This document shows, piece after piece, positions 8,311 to 18,201 of a stretch of DNA of 34,799 bases; the stretch's first letter is position 1; each line of letters begins with the position of its first letter. Source of the DNA: an uncultured Nitratireductor sp. (GTDB lineage Bacteria; Pseudomonadota; Alphaproteobacteria; Rhizobiales; Rhizobiaceae). The DNA lies in contig NZ_CAJXGF010000031.1 of the NCBI RefSeq assembly GCF_913053745.1, positions 1-34,799 of the forward strand, written 5' to 3'. The notes under the pieces were generated by a model. That model was not told the origin of the DNA, did no database searches, and worked only from the letters and a program-made list of their open reading frames with translations. The position numbers were made by a program, and so were the translations under genes.

Positions 8311-8832
8311 ATGAATCACGACAGTTATGACGACGCCTATATTTCCGAGATATTGAACACGGTGAAGTCCTTGGCCATCGTCGGGGCATCGGCAAACGAG
8401 GTGCGTCCGAGCTTTTTCGTCACCAAGTATCTGATCGACAAGGGATACACCGTCTTTCCCGTCAATCCGGGTCAGGCGGGCAAGGAGATCGCCGGGCGTC
8501 CGGTCGTCGCCCGTCTCGCCAATCTGCCACAGCCCGTCGACATGGTCGATATTTTTCGTCCCTCCTCTGCCGTTGCAGGGGTGACAGAGGAAATTCTCGC
8601 CATGGAGACCTTGCCCAAAGTGGTCTGGATGCAGCTCACCGTGCGCGACGATGCCTCTGCCAAACGGCTGGAGGAACATGACATCAAGGTGGTCATGGAT
8701 CGCTGCCCGAAGATCGAATATGCGCGGCTTTCGCGCGAGATCGGCTGGAATGGCGTCAACAGCCGGGTGATTTCGTCTAAAAAGCCCATTATGCGCAAAG
8801 GCTTCCAGAGTTTCGGCATTCGCCAGCGCTGA
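8311..8832 (+). CDS. CoA-binding protein (YccU-like)
   Basis: A 173-residue single-domain Rossmann-fold protein of the CoA_binding_2 type. The nucleotide-binding start LAIVGASANEVRPSFFVTKYL (about residues 21-41) carries GAS and RPS, typical of the family. KGYTVFPVNPGQAGKEIAG follows, and then a second half with LPKVVWMQL and VVMDRCPKIEY. Its role is unknown. Related domains bind CoA or nucleotides. GGGAGCGAG sits just before the ATG. It lies 103 bases upstream of metY on the same strand, a pairing I know from rhizobial genomes, which suggests co-transcription and a link to sulfur amino-acid metabolism. Confidence 0.9.
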   Translation: MNHDSYDDAYISEILNTVKSLAIVGASANEVRPSFFVTKYLIDKGYTVFPVNPGQAGKEIAGRPVVARLANLPQPVDMVDIFRPSSAVAGVTEEILAMETLPKVVWMQLTVRDDASAKRLEEHDIKVVMDRCPKIEYARLSREIGWNGVNSRVISSKKPIMRKGFQSFGIRQR

Positions 8833-8935
8833 TTTTTCATGAGCCGTCTGCCATTGAAGCATAAATCTCCTTTGCCAGGGCGTGCGCTCTCTGTATTGAT
8901 GCCGCCAACGAAAATTTCGACATGGAGGAAAAGTC

Positions 8936-10219
8936 ATGAGTGAGCGTACGCCCGGTTTCGACACGCTGGCGGTGCATGCGGGGGCCCAGCCGGATCCGGC
9001 GACAGGCGCGCGCGCCACGCCGATTTATCAGACCACCTCCTATGTCTTCGACGATGCGGACCACGCCGCCTCGTTGTTCGGCCTCAAGGCCTTCGGCAAC
9101 ATCTATACCCGCATCATGAACCCGACCCAGGCCGTGCTCGAAGAGCGCGTTGCTGCGCTTGAGGGCGGCACAGCGGGGCTTGCCACCGCCTCGGGGCACG
9201 CCGCCCAGCTCCTCACTTTCCACAATCTGATGAGGCCGGGCGCGAACTTTATCGCCGCCAAAAGGCTTTATGGCGGTTCGATCAACCAGTTCGGTCACGC
9301 TTTCAAGAATTTCGACTGGCATGTGCGCTGGGCGGACCCGGAAGATTTCGACAGTTTCGAAAGCCAGATTGATGACGATACGCAGGCGATCTTCGTGGAG
9401 AGCCTCGCCAATCCGGGCGGCACCTTCGTCGACCTGGAGAAGATCGGCGACATCGCGCGCCGTCACGGATTGCCGTTTATCGTCGACAACACCATGGCAT
9501 CGCCCTATCTGCTTCGCCCCATAGAACACGGTGCAGACATCGTTCTGCACTCGCTGACCAAGTTCATGGGAGGCCACGGCAATTCCGTGGGCGGCGTTCT
9601 GGTCGATGGCGGCACGTTCGACTGGTCGAAGTCGGGAAAATATCCGATGCTGTCGGAACCGCGCGCGGAATATGGCGGTATGGTCCTGCACGAGACCTTT
9701 GGAAATTTCGCCTTTGCGATTACCGCCCGTGTGTTGGGGCTGCGCGATTTCGGCCCGGCAATCTCGCCGTTCAACGCGTTCCAGATCCTGACCGGTATCG
9801 AGACGCTGGCGCTTCGCATGCAGCGTCACAGCGACAACGCGCTCAAGGTCGCCGAGTGGCTCAAGGGGCACGACAAGGTGTCCTGGGTTTCCTATCCGGG
9901 CCTTTCGGAAGATCCCAATCACGCCCTCATGAAGAAATATTCGCCAAAGGGGGCCGGCGCCGTCTTCACCTTCGGCCTCAAGGGCGGTTTCGATGCCGGC
10001 GTCAAAGTGGTGGAGAGCGTCGAGCTCTTCTCGCACCTGGCGAATATCGGCGACACGAAGTCGCTGATCATTCATCCGGCTTCCACCACGCACCGCCAGC
10101 TCTCAGACGAGCAGAAGGCGGCCGCCGGTGCGGGTGTCGATGTGATCCGCCTGTCCATCGGGATCGAGGATGCGGACGACATTATCGGCGATCTGGAGCA
10201 GGCACTGGGTCAGATCTGA
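8936..10219 (+). CDS. metY: O-acetylhomoserine aminocarboxypropyltransferase (sulfhydrylase)
   Basis: PLP enzyme that joins O-acetylhomoserine with sulfide to make homocysteine in methionine synthesis. The length of 427 residues fits MetY rather than the roughly 400-residue MetZ or MetB. Family motifs are [33 protein letters not shown], and the PLP lysine in [11 protein letters not shown] (Lys209). [14 protein letters not shown] and [12 protein letters not shown], typical of the C-terminal domain, are also seen. The ATG is preceded by GGAGGAAAA. A terminator follows at once, so this ends the operon with the CoA-binding protein. Direct sulfhydrylation of O-acetylhomoserine is the family role. 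Acceptor specificity is inferred. Confidence 0.94.
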   Translation: MSERTPGFDTLAVHAGAQPDPATGARATPIYQTTSYVFDDADHAASLFGLKAFGNIYTRIMNPTQAVLEERVAALEGGTAGLATASGHAAQLLTFHNLMRPGANFIAAKRLYGGSINQFGHAFKNFDWHVRWADPEDFDSFESQIDDDTQAIFVESLANPGGTFVDLEKIGDIARRHGLPFIVDNTMASPYLLRPIEHGADIVLHSLTKFMGGHGNSVGGVLVDGGTFDWSKSGKYPMLSEPRAEYGGMVLHETFGNFAFAITARVLGLRDFGPAISPFNAFQILTGIETLALRMQRHSDNALKVAEWLKGHDKVSWVSYPGLSEDPNHALMKKYSPKGAGAVFTFGLKGGFDAGVKVVESVELFSHLANIGDTKSLIIHPASTTHRQLSDEQKAAAGAGVDVIRLSIGIEDADDIIGDLEQALGQI

Positions 10220-10256
10220 TCCCGACGGCAAACTGCGTTTGCAGCCGATCGACGGT

Positions 10257-10290
10257 ACGGCGCGGGCTTGTCGGCCCGCGTCGTTTCTAT
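10257..10290 (+). terminator. terminator after metY
   Basis: ACGGCGCGGGC and GCCCGCGTCGT pair over 11 positions, one of them G-U, around a TTGTCG loop. TTCTATTTG follows on the + strand. The hairpin reaches the stop codon of the convergent Lrp-type gene. Confidence 0.7.
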
Positions 10291-10760
10291 TTGTCCGGTA
10301 GGGGCAGCGGGCCTTCGGTCTTCACCGGGCGCATGGAAAAATTCGAGCGGATATCCTCCACCATAGGCAGTTCCAGCAGCACGTTGCTGAGTAAACCCTC
10401 ATAGGCGGCAAGATCCGGCACCACCACCTCGGCGATGAAATCCGGCGCGCCGGAAACCATGTGGCATGCCACAACTTCGGGAATGGCCGAGAGGGCGTTC
10501 TGCAGCCCGTCCGCATTGGCGCGATTGTGCCGGTTGACTTTGATTTCGGTGAAGATTGTAAGGCCAAGCGCCACTGAGTGGCGGTCCACGATGGCCCTAT
10601 AGCCTCGTATCACCCCTTCATTCTCGAGACGTTTGACGCGGCGCAAGCATGGCGATGGCGAGAGGCCGACACGATCCGCGAGTTCGACATTTGTGAGGCG
10701 CCCATCCTCCTGCAGCGCATGCAGAATCCGTCGGTCGATCGAATCCAGTGATATTGGCAT
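10287..10760 (-). CDS. Lrp/AsnC family transcriptional regulator
   Basis: A 157-residue DNA-binding protein. The N-terminal winged helix is LDSIDRRILHALQEDGRLTN followed by ELADRVGLSPSPCLRRVKRL (about residues 5-47), the classical Lrp recognition helix. The C-terminal RAM domain runs from about residue 65, with VVACHMVSGAPDFIAEVVV as the ligand-sensing part. Such proteins respond to amino acids and commonly control a divergently transcribed exporter. Here a LysE-type exporter starts 124 bases away in the opposite direction. GAGGATTAGAT precedes the ATG. The likely target is the exporter and the gene itself, through the shared intergenic region. The effector is unknown. Confidence 0.94.
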   Translation of the reverse strand: MPISLDSIDRRILHALQEDGRLTNVELADRVGLSPSPCLRRVKRLENEGVIRGYRAIVDRHSVALGLTIFTEIKVNRHNRANADGLQNALSAIPEVVACHMVSGAPDFIAEVVVPDLAAYEGLLSNVLLELPMVEDIRSNFSMRPVKTEGPLPLPDK

Positions 10761-10786
10761 ATCTAATCCTCATACGAAGATAAATC

Positions 10787-10799
10787 GGCATTTTATGCC
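10787..10799. promoter_or_regulatory. candidate Lrp-type operator between the regulator and the exporter
   Basis: GGCAT-TTT-ATGCC is a perfect 5-base inverted repeat set in AT-rich sequence, 27 bases from the regulator start. Position and symmetry suit autoregulation and control of the divergent exporter. No binding data can be read from sequence. Confidence 0.4.
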
Positions 10800-10884
10800 A
10801 TTATTTTGAAGTTTGAGGGCTAAATTGGCAAGGACATGCGCCGCTTTTGGGGAGCAGTATGCGTGCACTTCAGGAGTGCATTTC

Positions 10885-11502
10885 ATGTCCATGCAGCTTT
10901 GGCTCACCTTTATAATCGCATCGCTTCCGGTACATTTTTCACCGGGACCCAACAACATTCTGGCTTTGTCGCGCGCGATCCAGAACGGTTATTGGGCCGG
11001 GCACGTCGGATCGCTTGGCCGCTACCCGGCCTATCTGATGATTTTTATAGCCGCCGGGTTGGGGTTGGGGGCCGTTCTAAGTACGTCGCCGGTTCTGTTC
11101 TCGGCACTCAAATGGGGCGGGGCGCTCTATCTCGTTTTCATGGGCTATCGGCTGCTGCGCTCGGCGGTGACGGTTTCAACACTGGATGCCGCGACCGGGA
11201 CTGTGCGTATGCACGCGCTGATGCGCCGGGAATTTCTGGTGGCGATCATGAACCCGAAGGCCGTGATCTTTGCCACCGCGTTTTACGCTCAGTTCATCAC
11301 GCCGGGGCAGGCCGGCTTTGCGCATCTCTTTGCGCAGATGATCGCCGTTTCCTTGACGTTGGAGTGGATTGCCGCCGGTTGCTATTGCTTGTTCGGCGCC
11401 AGGATCGGGAGCGTAGCGAGCGGCACAGGTTTTCTTTCCTGGATCACCCGCGGGCTGGGCACCTTGCTGATCGGCTTCGGGGTTCTCCTCGCCGCTTCAT
11501 AA
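10885..11502 (+). CDS. LysE/RhtB family amino-acid exporter
   Basis: Inner-membrane exporter of amino acids or related metabolites, with 205 residues and about six hydrophobic segments. The family signature FSPGPNNILALSRAIQNG lies after the first helix (about residues 19-36). ALKWGGALYLVFMGYRLLRS and REFLVAIMNPKAVIFATAFY follow, both conserved in LysE/RhtB proteins. The start at 10885 is chosen because AGGAG sits eight bases upstream. The frame reaches back to a TTG at 10813, but that part is not hydrophobic. The gene is divergent from an Lrp-type regulator, the usual arrangement for this family. Its stop overlaps the end of the convergent P450 gene by six bases. The substrate is not predictable. 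Confidence 0.92.
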   Translation: MSMQLWLTFIIASLPVHFSPGPNNILALSRAIQNGYWAGHVGSLGRYPAYLMIFIAAGLGLGAVLSTSPVLFSALKWGGALYLVFMGYRLLRSAVTVSTLDAATGTVRMHALMRREFLVAIMNPKAVIFATAFYAQFITPGQAGFAHLFAQMIAVSLTLEWIAAGCYCLFGARIGSVASGTGFLSWITRGLGTLLIGFGVLLAAS

Positions 11503-12747
11503 ACGCTCCCTCCACAGGCAGTCGAGCCGCTCCAGGCCGTGAAAATGGTAGGTGTCGCCATAGACCGGCTGGGAATCGAGTGTGAGTGCAGGCAGGCGCT
11601 CGAACAGAACCTTCAATCCCATTTGCATTTCCAGGCGCGCGAGCGGCGCGCCGATACAGAAATGGATGCCCGCGCCGAAAGACACGTTCTTTTGATCCTG
11701 TCGGGCTGGGTGGAAACGGCGCGGGGTCGCGAAGGCACCAGGGTCGTTGTTGGCCGCGCCCAGCATCAAGCCCACCGTTTCGCCTGGTTTCAGGGTGAGA
11801 CCCGGGGCGATCTCCACGGTCTCATAGGCATAGCGCGTGAACATGTGCAGCGGCGGGTCATAGCGCAGGCATTCTTCGACCGTTGCGGTCGTCTCGGCGT
11901 CGGAGCCAAAGAAGCGGCGCGGATCGCCGTCCTGCGCAAGTATGGTGAAGATGGCGTTGCCGAGTTGGTGCACGGTCGCTTCGTGCCCCGCATTCAGGAG
12001 CAGGATCGCCGATGAGACGAGTTCATCTTCGGAAAGCTGTTCGCCATCTTCTTTCGCGGAGATGAGAAGACTGAGCAGATCGTCGCCGGGGGACGCGTGA
12101 CGCCTTCTGGCATATTCTCGAATGAAGGCGGAGAAATCACGTGCGGCTTCGTCGGCGCGACATTGGGTCTCCCGATCCGAGCCATGCATGTACATCGCCA
12201 CCATGCGGTGCGACCATTCCACAAGTTGCGGCCCCATATCGCGCGGCACGCCGAGCATCTCGGTGATGATAACCAGCGGTATGGGCGTGGCGTAGGCGGC
12301 AAGGAGTTCGGTCTCGCCGTCCCGCTCAAAATTGTCGATCAGATCATGGCAAAGTGTTTCGATGCGCGGGCGTATCCGGTCCACCTGGCGCGAGACGAAG
12401 GCGCGGTTGACGAGTTTTCTCAGCCGCGTGTGTGCTGGTGGCTCGATTTCCAGCATGGAATTGGCCTCCACAGCGTCGAAATGCGCGAGATGCCTGCGGG
12501 TTGCCGGATCCGGTGTCTGTTCGATTGGCTTCTGGCGGCCAAGACGCCTGTCGCGGAGCGCCCGGTTGACACTGTCATAGCCGGATAGACACCAGAAGCC
12601 GTAATCCTCCCAGAAGAACGCCGGCGCAAGCGCGTGCAGATAGCTGTAGGCCGTATAGGGATCCTGAACAAAGTCAGGATGGTGCGGATCAAGCCCGACA
12701 GTTTTGCGGTCGACGTCGAAGAAGAGATAAGCGGGCTTTACGGGCAT
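11497..12747 (-). CDS. cytochrome P450
   Basis: A soluble 416-residue bacterial class I P450. The heme-ligand loop is NVSFGAGIHFCIGAPLARLE, with Cys364 as thiolate ligand. The ExxR of helix K is in EECLRYDPPLHMFTRY. The I-helix oxygen-activation motif is LLNAGHEATVHQLGN, an A-G-x-E-A-T variant of the usual AGxDT. The N-terminus is soluble, with no membrane anchor. Substrate unknown. Class I enzymes need a ferredoxin and a reductase, and neither is nearby. It converges on the LysE-type exporter with a six-base overlap of the coding ends. That may let the two genes interfere, but it does not prove a shared pathway. Confidence 0.95.
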   Translation of the reverse strand: MPVKPAYLFFDVDRKTVGLDPHHPDFVQDPYTAYSYLHALAPAFFWEDYGFWCLSGYDSVNRALRDRRLGRQKPIEQTPDPATRRHLAHFDAVEANSMLEIEPPAHTRLRKLVNRAFVSRQVDRIRPRIETLCHDLIDNFERDGETELLAAYATPIPLVIITEMLGVPRDMGPQLVEWSHRMVAMYMHGSDRETQCRADEAARDFSAFIREYARRRHASPGDDLLSLLISAKEDGEQLSEDELVSSAILLLNAGHEATVHQLGNAIFTILAQDGDPRRFFGSDAETTATVEECLRYDPPLHMFTRYAYETVEIAPGLTLKPGETVGLMLGAANNDPGAFATPRRFHPARQDQKNVSFGAGIHFCIGAPLARLEMQMGLKVLFERLPALTLDSQPVYGDTYHFHGLERLDCLWRERL

Positions 12748-12853
12748 GATAATTGCAATCCGGTTTTGACATTTCGCAGGTGCCGCGAAGACACTTCATG
12801 GCGGTGACACCCGACGAATCGACCCTCCGCGATCACCTTGATAAGAGCTTGCT

Positions 12854-12883
12854 CTTGCGTCGAGGGAAGGGGGCATCCTATCT
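12854..12883 (+). promoter_or_regulatory. candidate heat-shock (RpoH-type) promoter of clpP
   Basis: CTTGCG (12854-12859) and CTATCT (12878-12883) are 18 bases apart, within TCTTGCG...TCCTATCTA. This resembles the alphaproteobacterial RpoH pattern CTTGAA-N16/17-CCTATAT. It would give a leader of about 75 bases before clpP. A housekeeping sigma factor could also use it. Confidence 0.45.
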
Positions 12884-12963
12884 ATCCCGTTGAACCAAAC
12901 GATTCTGCCGCTTTGCGCGCGCCAGATTTTGCGGCGTGCGATCTCAAACCGAAAGGTATTTTC

Positions 12964-13596
12964 ATGCCGAATCCCGTCGATACCGCCATGAATCTGGTGC
13001 CCATGGTCGTCGAACAGACGAACCGGGGTGAACGGGCTTACGACATCTTCTCGCGTCTTCTCAAGGAGCGCATCATCTTCATCACCGGTCCGATCGAGGA
13101 TGGCATGGCCTCGCTCGTATGCGCGCAGCTCCTCTTTCTCGAGGCGGACAATCCCAAGAAGGAAATCGCGCTCTACATCAATTCGCCGGGCGGTGTGGTA
13201 ACCTCGGGCATGGCGATCTACGACACGATGCAGTTTATCCAGCCTCCGGTTTCCACACTGTGCATCGGCCAGGCTGCCTCCATGGGCTCGCTGCTTCTGT
13301 GCGCTGGTCACAAGGATATGCGCTTTGCCACGCCCAATGCCCGCATCATGGTGCATCAGCCGTCGGGTGGTTTCCAGGGACAGGCTTCTGACATCGAGCG
13401 CCATGCGCAGGACATCATCAAGCTGAAGCGTCGTCTCAACGAGGTCTACGTCCAGCACACGGGGCAGGACTATGAGACGATCGAAAAGACGCTCGACCGC
13501 GACCACTTCATGACGTCGGATGAGGCGCAGGAGTTCGGCCTTGTCGACAAGGTTATCAGCTCGCGCGAGGCGGTCGAGAAAGCTTCTGATTCCTGA
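12964..13596 (+). CDS. clpP: ATP-dependent Clp protease proteolytic subunit
   Basis: Serine peptidase that forms the two-ring ClpP chamber fed by ClpX or ClpA. The catalytic triad is visible: Ser106 in IGQAASMGS, His131 in [10 protein letters not shown] and Asp180 in LDRDHFM. The substrate-strand segment [17 protein letters not shown] follows the family. The product has 210 residues. I chose the ATG at 12964 ([19 protein letters not shown]), as in rhizobial ClpP, over the longer frame from 12838, which adds a non-conserved segment. GAAAGG lies about nine bases upstream. It sits 319 bases before clpX, and together they encode ClpXP. Confidence 0.98.
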   Translation: MPNPVDTAMNLVPMVVEQTNRGERAYDIFSRLLKERIIFITGPIEDGMASLVCAQLLFLEADNPKKEIALYINSPGGVVTSGMAIYDTMQFIQPPVSTLCIGQAASMGSLLLCAGHKDMRFATPNARIMVHQPSGGFQGQASDIERHAQDIIKLKRRLNEVYVQHTGQDYETIEKTLDRDHFMTSDEAQEFGLVDKVISSREAVEKASDS

Positions 13597-13915
13597 TTCC
13601 CGGTCGGGCTTTCAAGAACGGTCGGCCCGGCCTGGTGCCGGGCGAGGTGCAATTCGGCCTGTATTTACGGTCGATTGCGTCAATTCTGTCACATTTTTGT
13701 GTTTGCAGCCGGTGTGTGAACGCCTACGTTAAGCCTATATTGAGTTTCCAAAGCCAAGGTCGGGACAGGGGCTCGGTATGGTTGCCGCGTTTTCGGATTT
13801 GTGGTTCGTTTCGAAGACAGAGCGTGGACCGCCTGGGGGCTATACCGTCTTCGGGCACCATGGCCGCCCGGCAGTACGGGGCGACATGCCGGTGGGTAGT
13901 GAAAGGACGTAAGAC
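13597..13915. other. clpP-clpX intergenic region
   Basis: This 319-base gap has a GC-rich hairpin, GCCCGGC-CTGGT-GCCGGGC (13625-13643), without a T run. It lies 28 bases past clpP and may slow or partly end transcription. A CCTATATT box at 13734-13741 could be a minus-10 for clpX, but no CTTG element stands 17 bases before it. An open frame from 13635 to 13919 overlaps the clpX ATG as ATGA, but its protein looks random. No convincing gene is seen. Confidence 0.5.
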
Positions 13916-15190
13916 ATGAGCAAGGCCAGCAACGGCAGCGGAGACTCCAAGAACACGCTGTACTGCTCCTTCTGCGGCAAGAGCCAGCACGAGGTCCGCA
14001 AACTGATTGCGGGACCGACTGTCTTCATCTGCGACGAGTGCGTCGAGTTGTGCATGGACATCATCCGCGAGGAGAACAAATCCTCGATGGTGAAGTCGCG
14101 CGAGGGCGTGCCCACACCGCAGGAAATCATCGAAGTGCTCGACGATTATGTGATCGGTCAGGGCCATGCCAAGCGCGTGCTCTCCGTCGCGGTTCACAAT
14201 CACTACAAGCGCCTTGCTCACGCCTCCAAGAACGCGGACGTGGAACTGGCCAAATCGAACATCCTGCTGATCGGTCCGACGGGCTGCGGCAAGACGCTGC
14301 TGGCTCAGACACTGGCCCGCATCATCGATGTGCCCTTCACCATGGCCGACGCGACGACGCTGACCGAAGCGGGCTATGTGGGTGAGGATGTCGAAAACAT
14401 TATTCTGAAGCTGTTGCAGTCTGCCGATTACAATGTCGAGCGCGCGCAGCGCGGTATCGTCTATATCGACGAGATCGACAAGATTTCGCGCAAGTCCGAC
14501 AACCCGTCTATCACGCGCGACGTGTCGGGTGAGGGTGTACAGCAGGCACTCCTGAAGATCATGGAGGGCACGGTTGCTTCCGTACCGCCACAGGGTGGGC
14601 GCAAGCATCCCCAGCAGGAATTCCTGCAGGTGGATACGGCCAATATCCTCTTCATCTGCGGTGGTGCTTTTGCCGGTCTCGACAAGATCATCTCCGACCG
14701 TGGCCGCAAGACCTCGATCGGCTTCAGTGCTTCGGTCGCTTCGCCGGAAGATCGCCCCACGGGCGAATTGTTCCGCCAGGTTGAGCCAGAGGATCTTCTG
14801 AAGTTCGGTCTTATTCCCGAGTTCGTTGGCCGCTTGCCTGTTCTGGCCACGCTGGAAGATCTCGACGAGGCCGCGCTGGTGCAGATCCTCAGTGAGCCCA
14901 AGAACGCGCTTGTGAAACAGTATCAGCGTCTGTTCGACATGGAGAGCGTGGAGCTTACCTTCCATGAGAATGCGCTTGCCGCGATCGCCCGCAAGGCGAT
15001 CGAGCGCAAGACCGGTGCCCGTGGCCTGCGGTCGATCATGGAAGCGATTCTGCTCGATACCATGTTCGAGCTGCCGGCGCTGGAAGGCGTTCAGGAAGTT
15101 GTTATCTCCGACGAAGTTGTCGCCGGCAATGCCCGTCCGCTTTACATCTATGCAGAGCGCGAGCAGGAAAAAGGCAACGCCAGCGCCTGA
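13916..15190 (+). CDS. clpX: ATP-dependent Clp protease ATP-binding subunit ClpX
   Basis: AAA+ unfoldase that recognises tagged or native substrates and feeds ClpP. The N-terminal zinc-binding domain has four cysteines, Cys17, Cys20, Cys39 and Cys42 (CSFC and CDEC). Walker A is GPTGCGKT (residues 120-127). Walker B is IVYIDEIDK. The sensor and arginine-finger region includes IPEFVGRLP, and the C-terminal [10 protein letters not shown] is typical. The length of 424 residues is normal. AAAGGA stands before the ATG. It lies between clpP and lon, the usual alphaproteobacterial order. In Caulobacter ClpXP degrades the cell-cycle regulator CtrA, so a similar role may apply here. Confidence 0.99.
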   Translation: MSKASNGSGDSKNTLYCSFCGKSQHEVRKLIAGPTVFICDECVELCMDIIREENKSSMVKSREGVPTPQEIIEVLDDYVIGQGHAKRVLSVAVHNHYKRLAHASKNADVELAKSNILLIGPTGCGKTLLAQTLARIIDVPFTMADATTLTEAGYVGEDVENIILKLLQSADYNVERAQRGIVYIDEIDKISRKSDNPSITRDVSGEGVQQALLKIMEGTVASVPPQGGRKHPQQEFLQVDTANILFICGGAFAGLDKIISDRGRKTSIGFSASVASPEDRPTGELFRQVEPEDLLKFGLIPEFVGRLPVLATLEDLDEAALVQILSEPKNALVKQYQRLFDMESVELTFHENALAAIARKAIERKTGARGLRSIMEAILLDTMFELPALEGVQEVVISDEVVAGNARPLYIYAEREQEKGNASA

Positions 15191-15517
15191 CGAATCGCCA
15201 GTGTAGTTGCGTGTGCGTGTATTTGCGTCACCGGAGCCGTGCTTCGGTGACGTTCGCGTTTTTGCGGGTGTTCCGCCCACCAAATCGCTCGAATCGGGGT
15301 CGTCGAAGGCTGCATGCTGTGGGTCCGGTCCATGCATCCTGTCCAAGCCCTTGATCTTCTCGGTTCACGCCTCCAACTAAGGGAGGAGCAAAGGTGGGGT
15401 GGTTTCCATTCACGCATCGCGCAAGAATGCGGTTGCTTCTGGTGGATAACGCTCTGGCCGGATAGACTGAAGCCCGCGACTGGCTCTTGAGCGGTTGCGG
15501 TTTGAAAAGGCTGAAAC
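15191..15517. other. clpX-lon intergenic region
   Basis: This 327-base gap begins with a strong hairpin at 15226-15252 (listed separately). CTTGAT at 15350-15355 is followed after 17 bases by CCAACT, a weak promoter candidate for lon. CCTCC-AACTAAG-GGAGG (around 15371-15387) is a short inverted repeat. No gene is seen. Confidence 0.45.
15226..15264 (+). terminator. strong hairpin after clpX, probable terminator
   Basis: CGTCACCGGAGC and GCTTCGGTGACG pair over 12 positions, one of them G-U, around a three-base CGT loop. TTCGCGTTTTTG follows. The stem is strong, but the T run is displaced by about six bases, so termination may be partial. Confidence 0.55.
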
Positions 15518-17944
15518 ATGACTGATACCCCCAAGACCGCCGGTGGTTCTTCGTATCCCGTATTGCCGCTGCGCGATATCGTGGTGTTCCCGCACATGAT
15601 CGTTCCGCTCTTCGTCGGCCGCGACAAGTCGATCAAGGCGCTTGAAGAGGTGATGGGCGCGGAGCGGCAGATCCTGCTGGCCACGCAGATGAACGCCGCT
15701 GACGACGACCCGGAGCCAAGTGGCATTTACGACGTCGGAACGCTGGCCAATGTGCTGCAGCTTCTGAAACTGCCCGACGGCACGGTTAAGGTGCTCGTCG
15801 AGGGAACGTCTCGCGCGCGCATTTCCGAGTTCACCGACCGTGAGGAGTACCATGAAGCCACGGCCGACCTGCTTCCCGAACCCGAAGAAGACCAGGTCGA
15901 GATCGAGGCGCTCGCGCGTTCCGTCGTCTCGGATTTCGAGAATTACGTAAAACTCAACAAGAAGATTTCGCCTGAAGTCGTGGGTGCCGCCAACCAGATC
16001 GAGGATTACTCGAAGCTGGCAGACACGGTTGCCTCGCATCTGGCGATCAAGATTCCCGAAAAGCAGGAAATGCTGGCGACGCTCTCCGTGCGGGAGCGTC
16101 TGGAAAAGGCCATGGGCTTCATGGAAGCCGAGATTTCCGTGCTGCAGGTGGAAAAGCGCATCCGCTCGCGCGTCAAGCGCCAGATGGAGAAGACCCAGCG
16201 CGAGTACTATCTGAATGAGCAGATGAAGGCGATTCAGAAAGAACTCGGCGAAGGCGAAGACGGCCGCAACGAGGCCGCCGAGCTGGAAGAGCGAATCGGC
16301 AAGACCAAGCTCTCCAAGGAAGCGCGCGAAAAGGCCGACGCCGAGCTGAAAAAACTCAAGACCATGTCGCCCATGTCGGCCGAGGCCACCGTGGTACGCA
16401 ACTATCTCGACTGGTTGCTGTCGATCCCGTGGAAGAAGCCAAGCAAAATCAAGAACGATCTGGATTTTGCCGAGAACGTGCTCGACACGGATCACTTCGG
16501 CCTCGAGAAGGTCAAGGAGCGCATCGTCGAATATCTGGCGGTGCAAAGCCGTCAGAAGAAGCTCAAGGGCCCGATCCTGTGCCTCGTCGGACCGCCCGGC
16601 GTCGGCAAAACCTCGCTCGCCAAGTCGATTGCCAAGGCCACCGGCCGTGAATACGTTCGCATGGCGCTTGGCGGCGTGCGCGACGAGGCCGAAATCCGCG
16701 GTCACCGCCGCACCTATATCGGCTCGATGCCCGGCAAGGTCATTCAGTCGATGAAGAAGGCGAAGAAGTCCAACCCGCTCTTCCTGCTCGACGAGATCGA
16801 CAAGATGGGCATGGATTTCCGCGGCGATCCATCCTCGGCCCTGCTTGAGGTTCTCGACCCCGAGCAGAACTCGACCTTCATGGACCACTATCTCGAGGTG
16901 GAGTACGATTTGTCGAGCGTGATGTTCGTCACGACGGCCAACACGCTGAACATCCCCCCGGCGCTAATGGACCGTATGGAGATCATCCGCATCGCCGGCT
17001 ACACCGAGGACGAGAAGGTGGAGATCGCCAAGCGGCACCTCCTGCCCAAAGCCGTGCGCGAGCATGCGCTGGAGGAGAAGGAGTTCTCCGTCACCGATGG
17101 CGCGTTGCAGCAGATCATCCGCACCTACACGCGTGAAGCCGGCGTCCGCAATCTCGAGCGCGAGCTGATGAAGCTCGCCCGCAAGGCAGTGACGGAAATT
17201 CTGCGCACTGCCAAGGCGGAGGACGGCAAGGAAACCGTGGAGGTGACCGAGGATAATCTGTCCGATTATCTGGGCGTGCAGCGCTTCCGCTTCGGCCAGG
17301 CCGAGGGCGAGGACCAGGTCGGCGTCGTGACCGGTCTGGCGTGGACGGAAGTCGGTGGAGAGCTTCTGACCGTCGAAGGTGTGATGATGCCCGGCAAGGG
17401 CAAAATGACTGTCACCGGCAATTTGCGCGACGTGATGAAGGAATCGATTTCGGCGGCCGCATCCTATGTCCGCTCGCGCGCCGTCGATTTCGGCATCGAA
17501 CCGCCGGTCTTCGACAAGAAGGACATTCATGTGCACGTGCCGGAAGGCGCCACACCGAAGGACGGACCTTCGGCGGGTGTTGCCATGGCCACGTCCATCG
17601 TGTCGATCATGACCGGCATCCCGATCCGCAAGGACATCGCGATGACCGGCGAGATCACCCTTCGCGGCCGGGTGCTGCCCATTGGCGGTCTCAAGGAAAA
17701 GCTCCTTGCGGCGCTGCGCGGCGGCATCAAGAAGGTGCTCATTCCGGAAGAGAACGCCAAAGATCTGGCCGACATACCAGAGAATGTGAAAAACGGTCTG
17801 GAGATCGTTCCGGTCAGTCGCGTGGGCGAGGTTCTTGAGTATGCGCTTACACGCATGCCTGAGCCGATCGAATGGGTGGAGCCCGTGGAACCTGCCGGAA
17901 AAGTCGGAGTGGGAGAAAGTGAAGGGCAGACCATCGCCCACTGA
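15518..17944 (+). CDS. lon: endopeptidase La (ATP-dependent Lon protease)
   Basis: Cytosolic AAA+ protease that degrades misfolded and regulatory proteins. It is 808 residues long, the normal size. The N-terminal substrate-binding domain begins with [20 protein letters not shown] long helical region near 190-260 follows. Walker A is GPPGVGKT (residues 358-365), and [10 protein letters not shown] is Walker B. In the C-terminal protease domain the Ser-Lys dyad is Ser685 in [10 protein letters not shown] and Lys728 in [10 protein letters not shown], 43 residues apart as in the E. coli enzyme. GAAAAGG stands before the ATG. A good terminator follows. Heat-shock control is expected from the family, but I see only a weak promoter. 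Confidence 0.99.
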   Translation: MTDTPKTAGGSSYPVLPLRDIVVFPHMIVPLFVGRDKSIKALEEVMGAERQILLATQMNAADDDPEPSGIYDVGTLANVLQLLKLPDGTVKVLVEGTSRARISEFTDREEYHEATADLLPEPEEDQVEIEALARSVVSDFENYVKLNKKISPEVVGAANQIEDYSKLADTVASHLAIKIPEKQEMLATLSVRERLEKAMGFMEAEISVLQVEKRIRSRVKRQMEKTQREYYLNEQMKAIQKELGEGEDGRNEAAELEERIGKTKLSKEAREKADAELKKLKTMSPMSAEATVVRNYLDWLLSIPWKKPSKIKNDLDFAENVLDTDHFGLEKVKERIVEYLAVQSRQKKLKGPILCLVGPPGVGKTSLAKSIAKATGREYVRMALGGVRDEAEIRGHRRTYIGSMPGKVIQSMKKAKKSNPLFLLDEIDKMGMDFRGDPSSALLEVLDPEQNSTFMDHYLEVEYDLSSVMFVTTANTLNIPPALMDRMEIIRIAGYTEDEKVEIAKRHLLPKAVREHALEEKEFSVTDGALQQIIRTYTREAGVRNLERELMKLARKAVTEILRTAKAEDGKETVEVTEDNLSDYLGVQRFRFGQAEGEDQVGVVTGLAWTEVGGELLTVEGVMMPGKGKMTVTGNLRDVMKESISAAASYVRSRAVDFGIEPPVFDKKDIHVHVPEGATPKDGPSAGVAMATSIVSIMTGIPIRKDIAMTGEITLRGRVLPIGGLKEKLLAALRGGIKKVLIPEENAKDLADIPENVKNGLEIVPVSRVGEVLEYALTRMPEPIEWVEPVEPAGKVGVGESEGQTIAH

Positions 17945-18036
17945 ATGCACCCTTTGGCACCGGTTCGGCAAACGAACCAAGCCGGTGCCGCTCAAGGGGT
18001 GGCGGGATATTTGCGTCGGTTTTCCGCAAAATTGTC

Positions 18037-18064
18037 AAAAGCCGGGCTCCGTGCCCGGCTTTTC
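18037..18064 (+). terminator. rho-independent terminator of lon
   Basis: AAAAGCCGGGC-TCCGT-GCCCGGCTTTT is a perfect stem of 11 pairs with flanking A and T runs, 93 bases past the lon stop. Confidence 0.9.
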
Positions 18065-18117
18065 TGTCGAAAACCGCAGAAAACATGGGTTTTGGACGGG
18101 TGTTTAAGCATTTCGTG

Positions 18118-18146
18118 CTTGGTCGCGGCAAATGTTCTCCCTAGAC
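18118..18146 (+). promoter_or_regulatory. candidate housekeeping promoter of hupB
   Basis: CTTGGT (18118-18123), 17 bases, then CTAGAC (18141-18146) match the rhizobial consensus well. The leader to the HU gene would be about 50 bases. Confidence 0.55.
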
Positions 18147-18201
18147 TGCCCCGAGCCGAGTGAGTCGCATCACTTGGTCCTTATCAGGAAGGGGTAATTA
18201 C

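Noticed and set aside
8833-8935. SAM-II riboswitch before metY
   Set aside because: Such a switch is common before methionine genes in this group, but I see neither its GCTAAAG-type core nor the pairing, and the gap is only 103 bases.
13635-13919. Open frame ending in ATGA overlap with the clpX start
   Set aside because: The overlap resembles translational coupling, but the product is rich in Arg, Ser and Cys, has no domain, and includes the intergenic hairpin sequence.
13724-15346. Open frame of 540 codons opposite clpX
   Set aside because: It is a shadow of clpX, with no recognisable motif and unusual composition.
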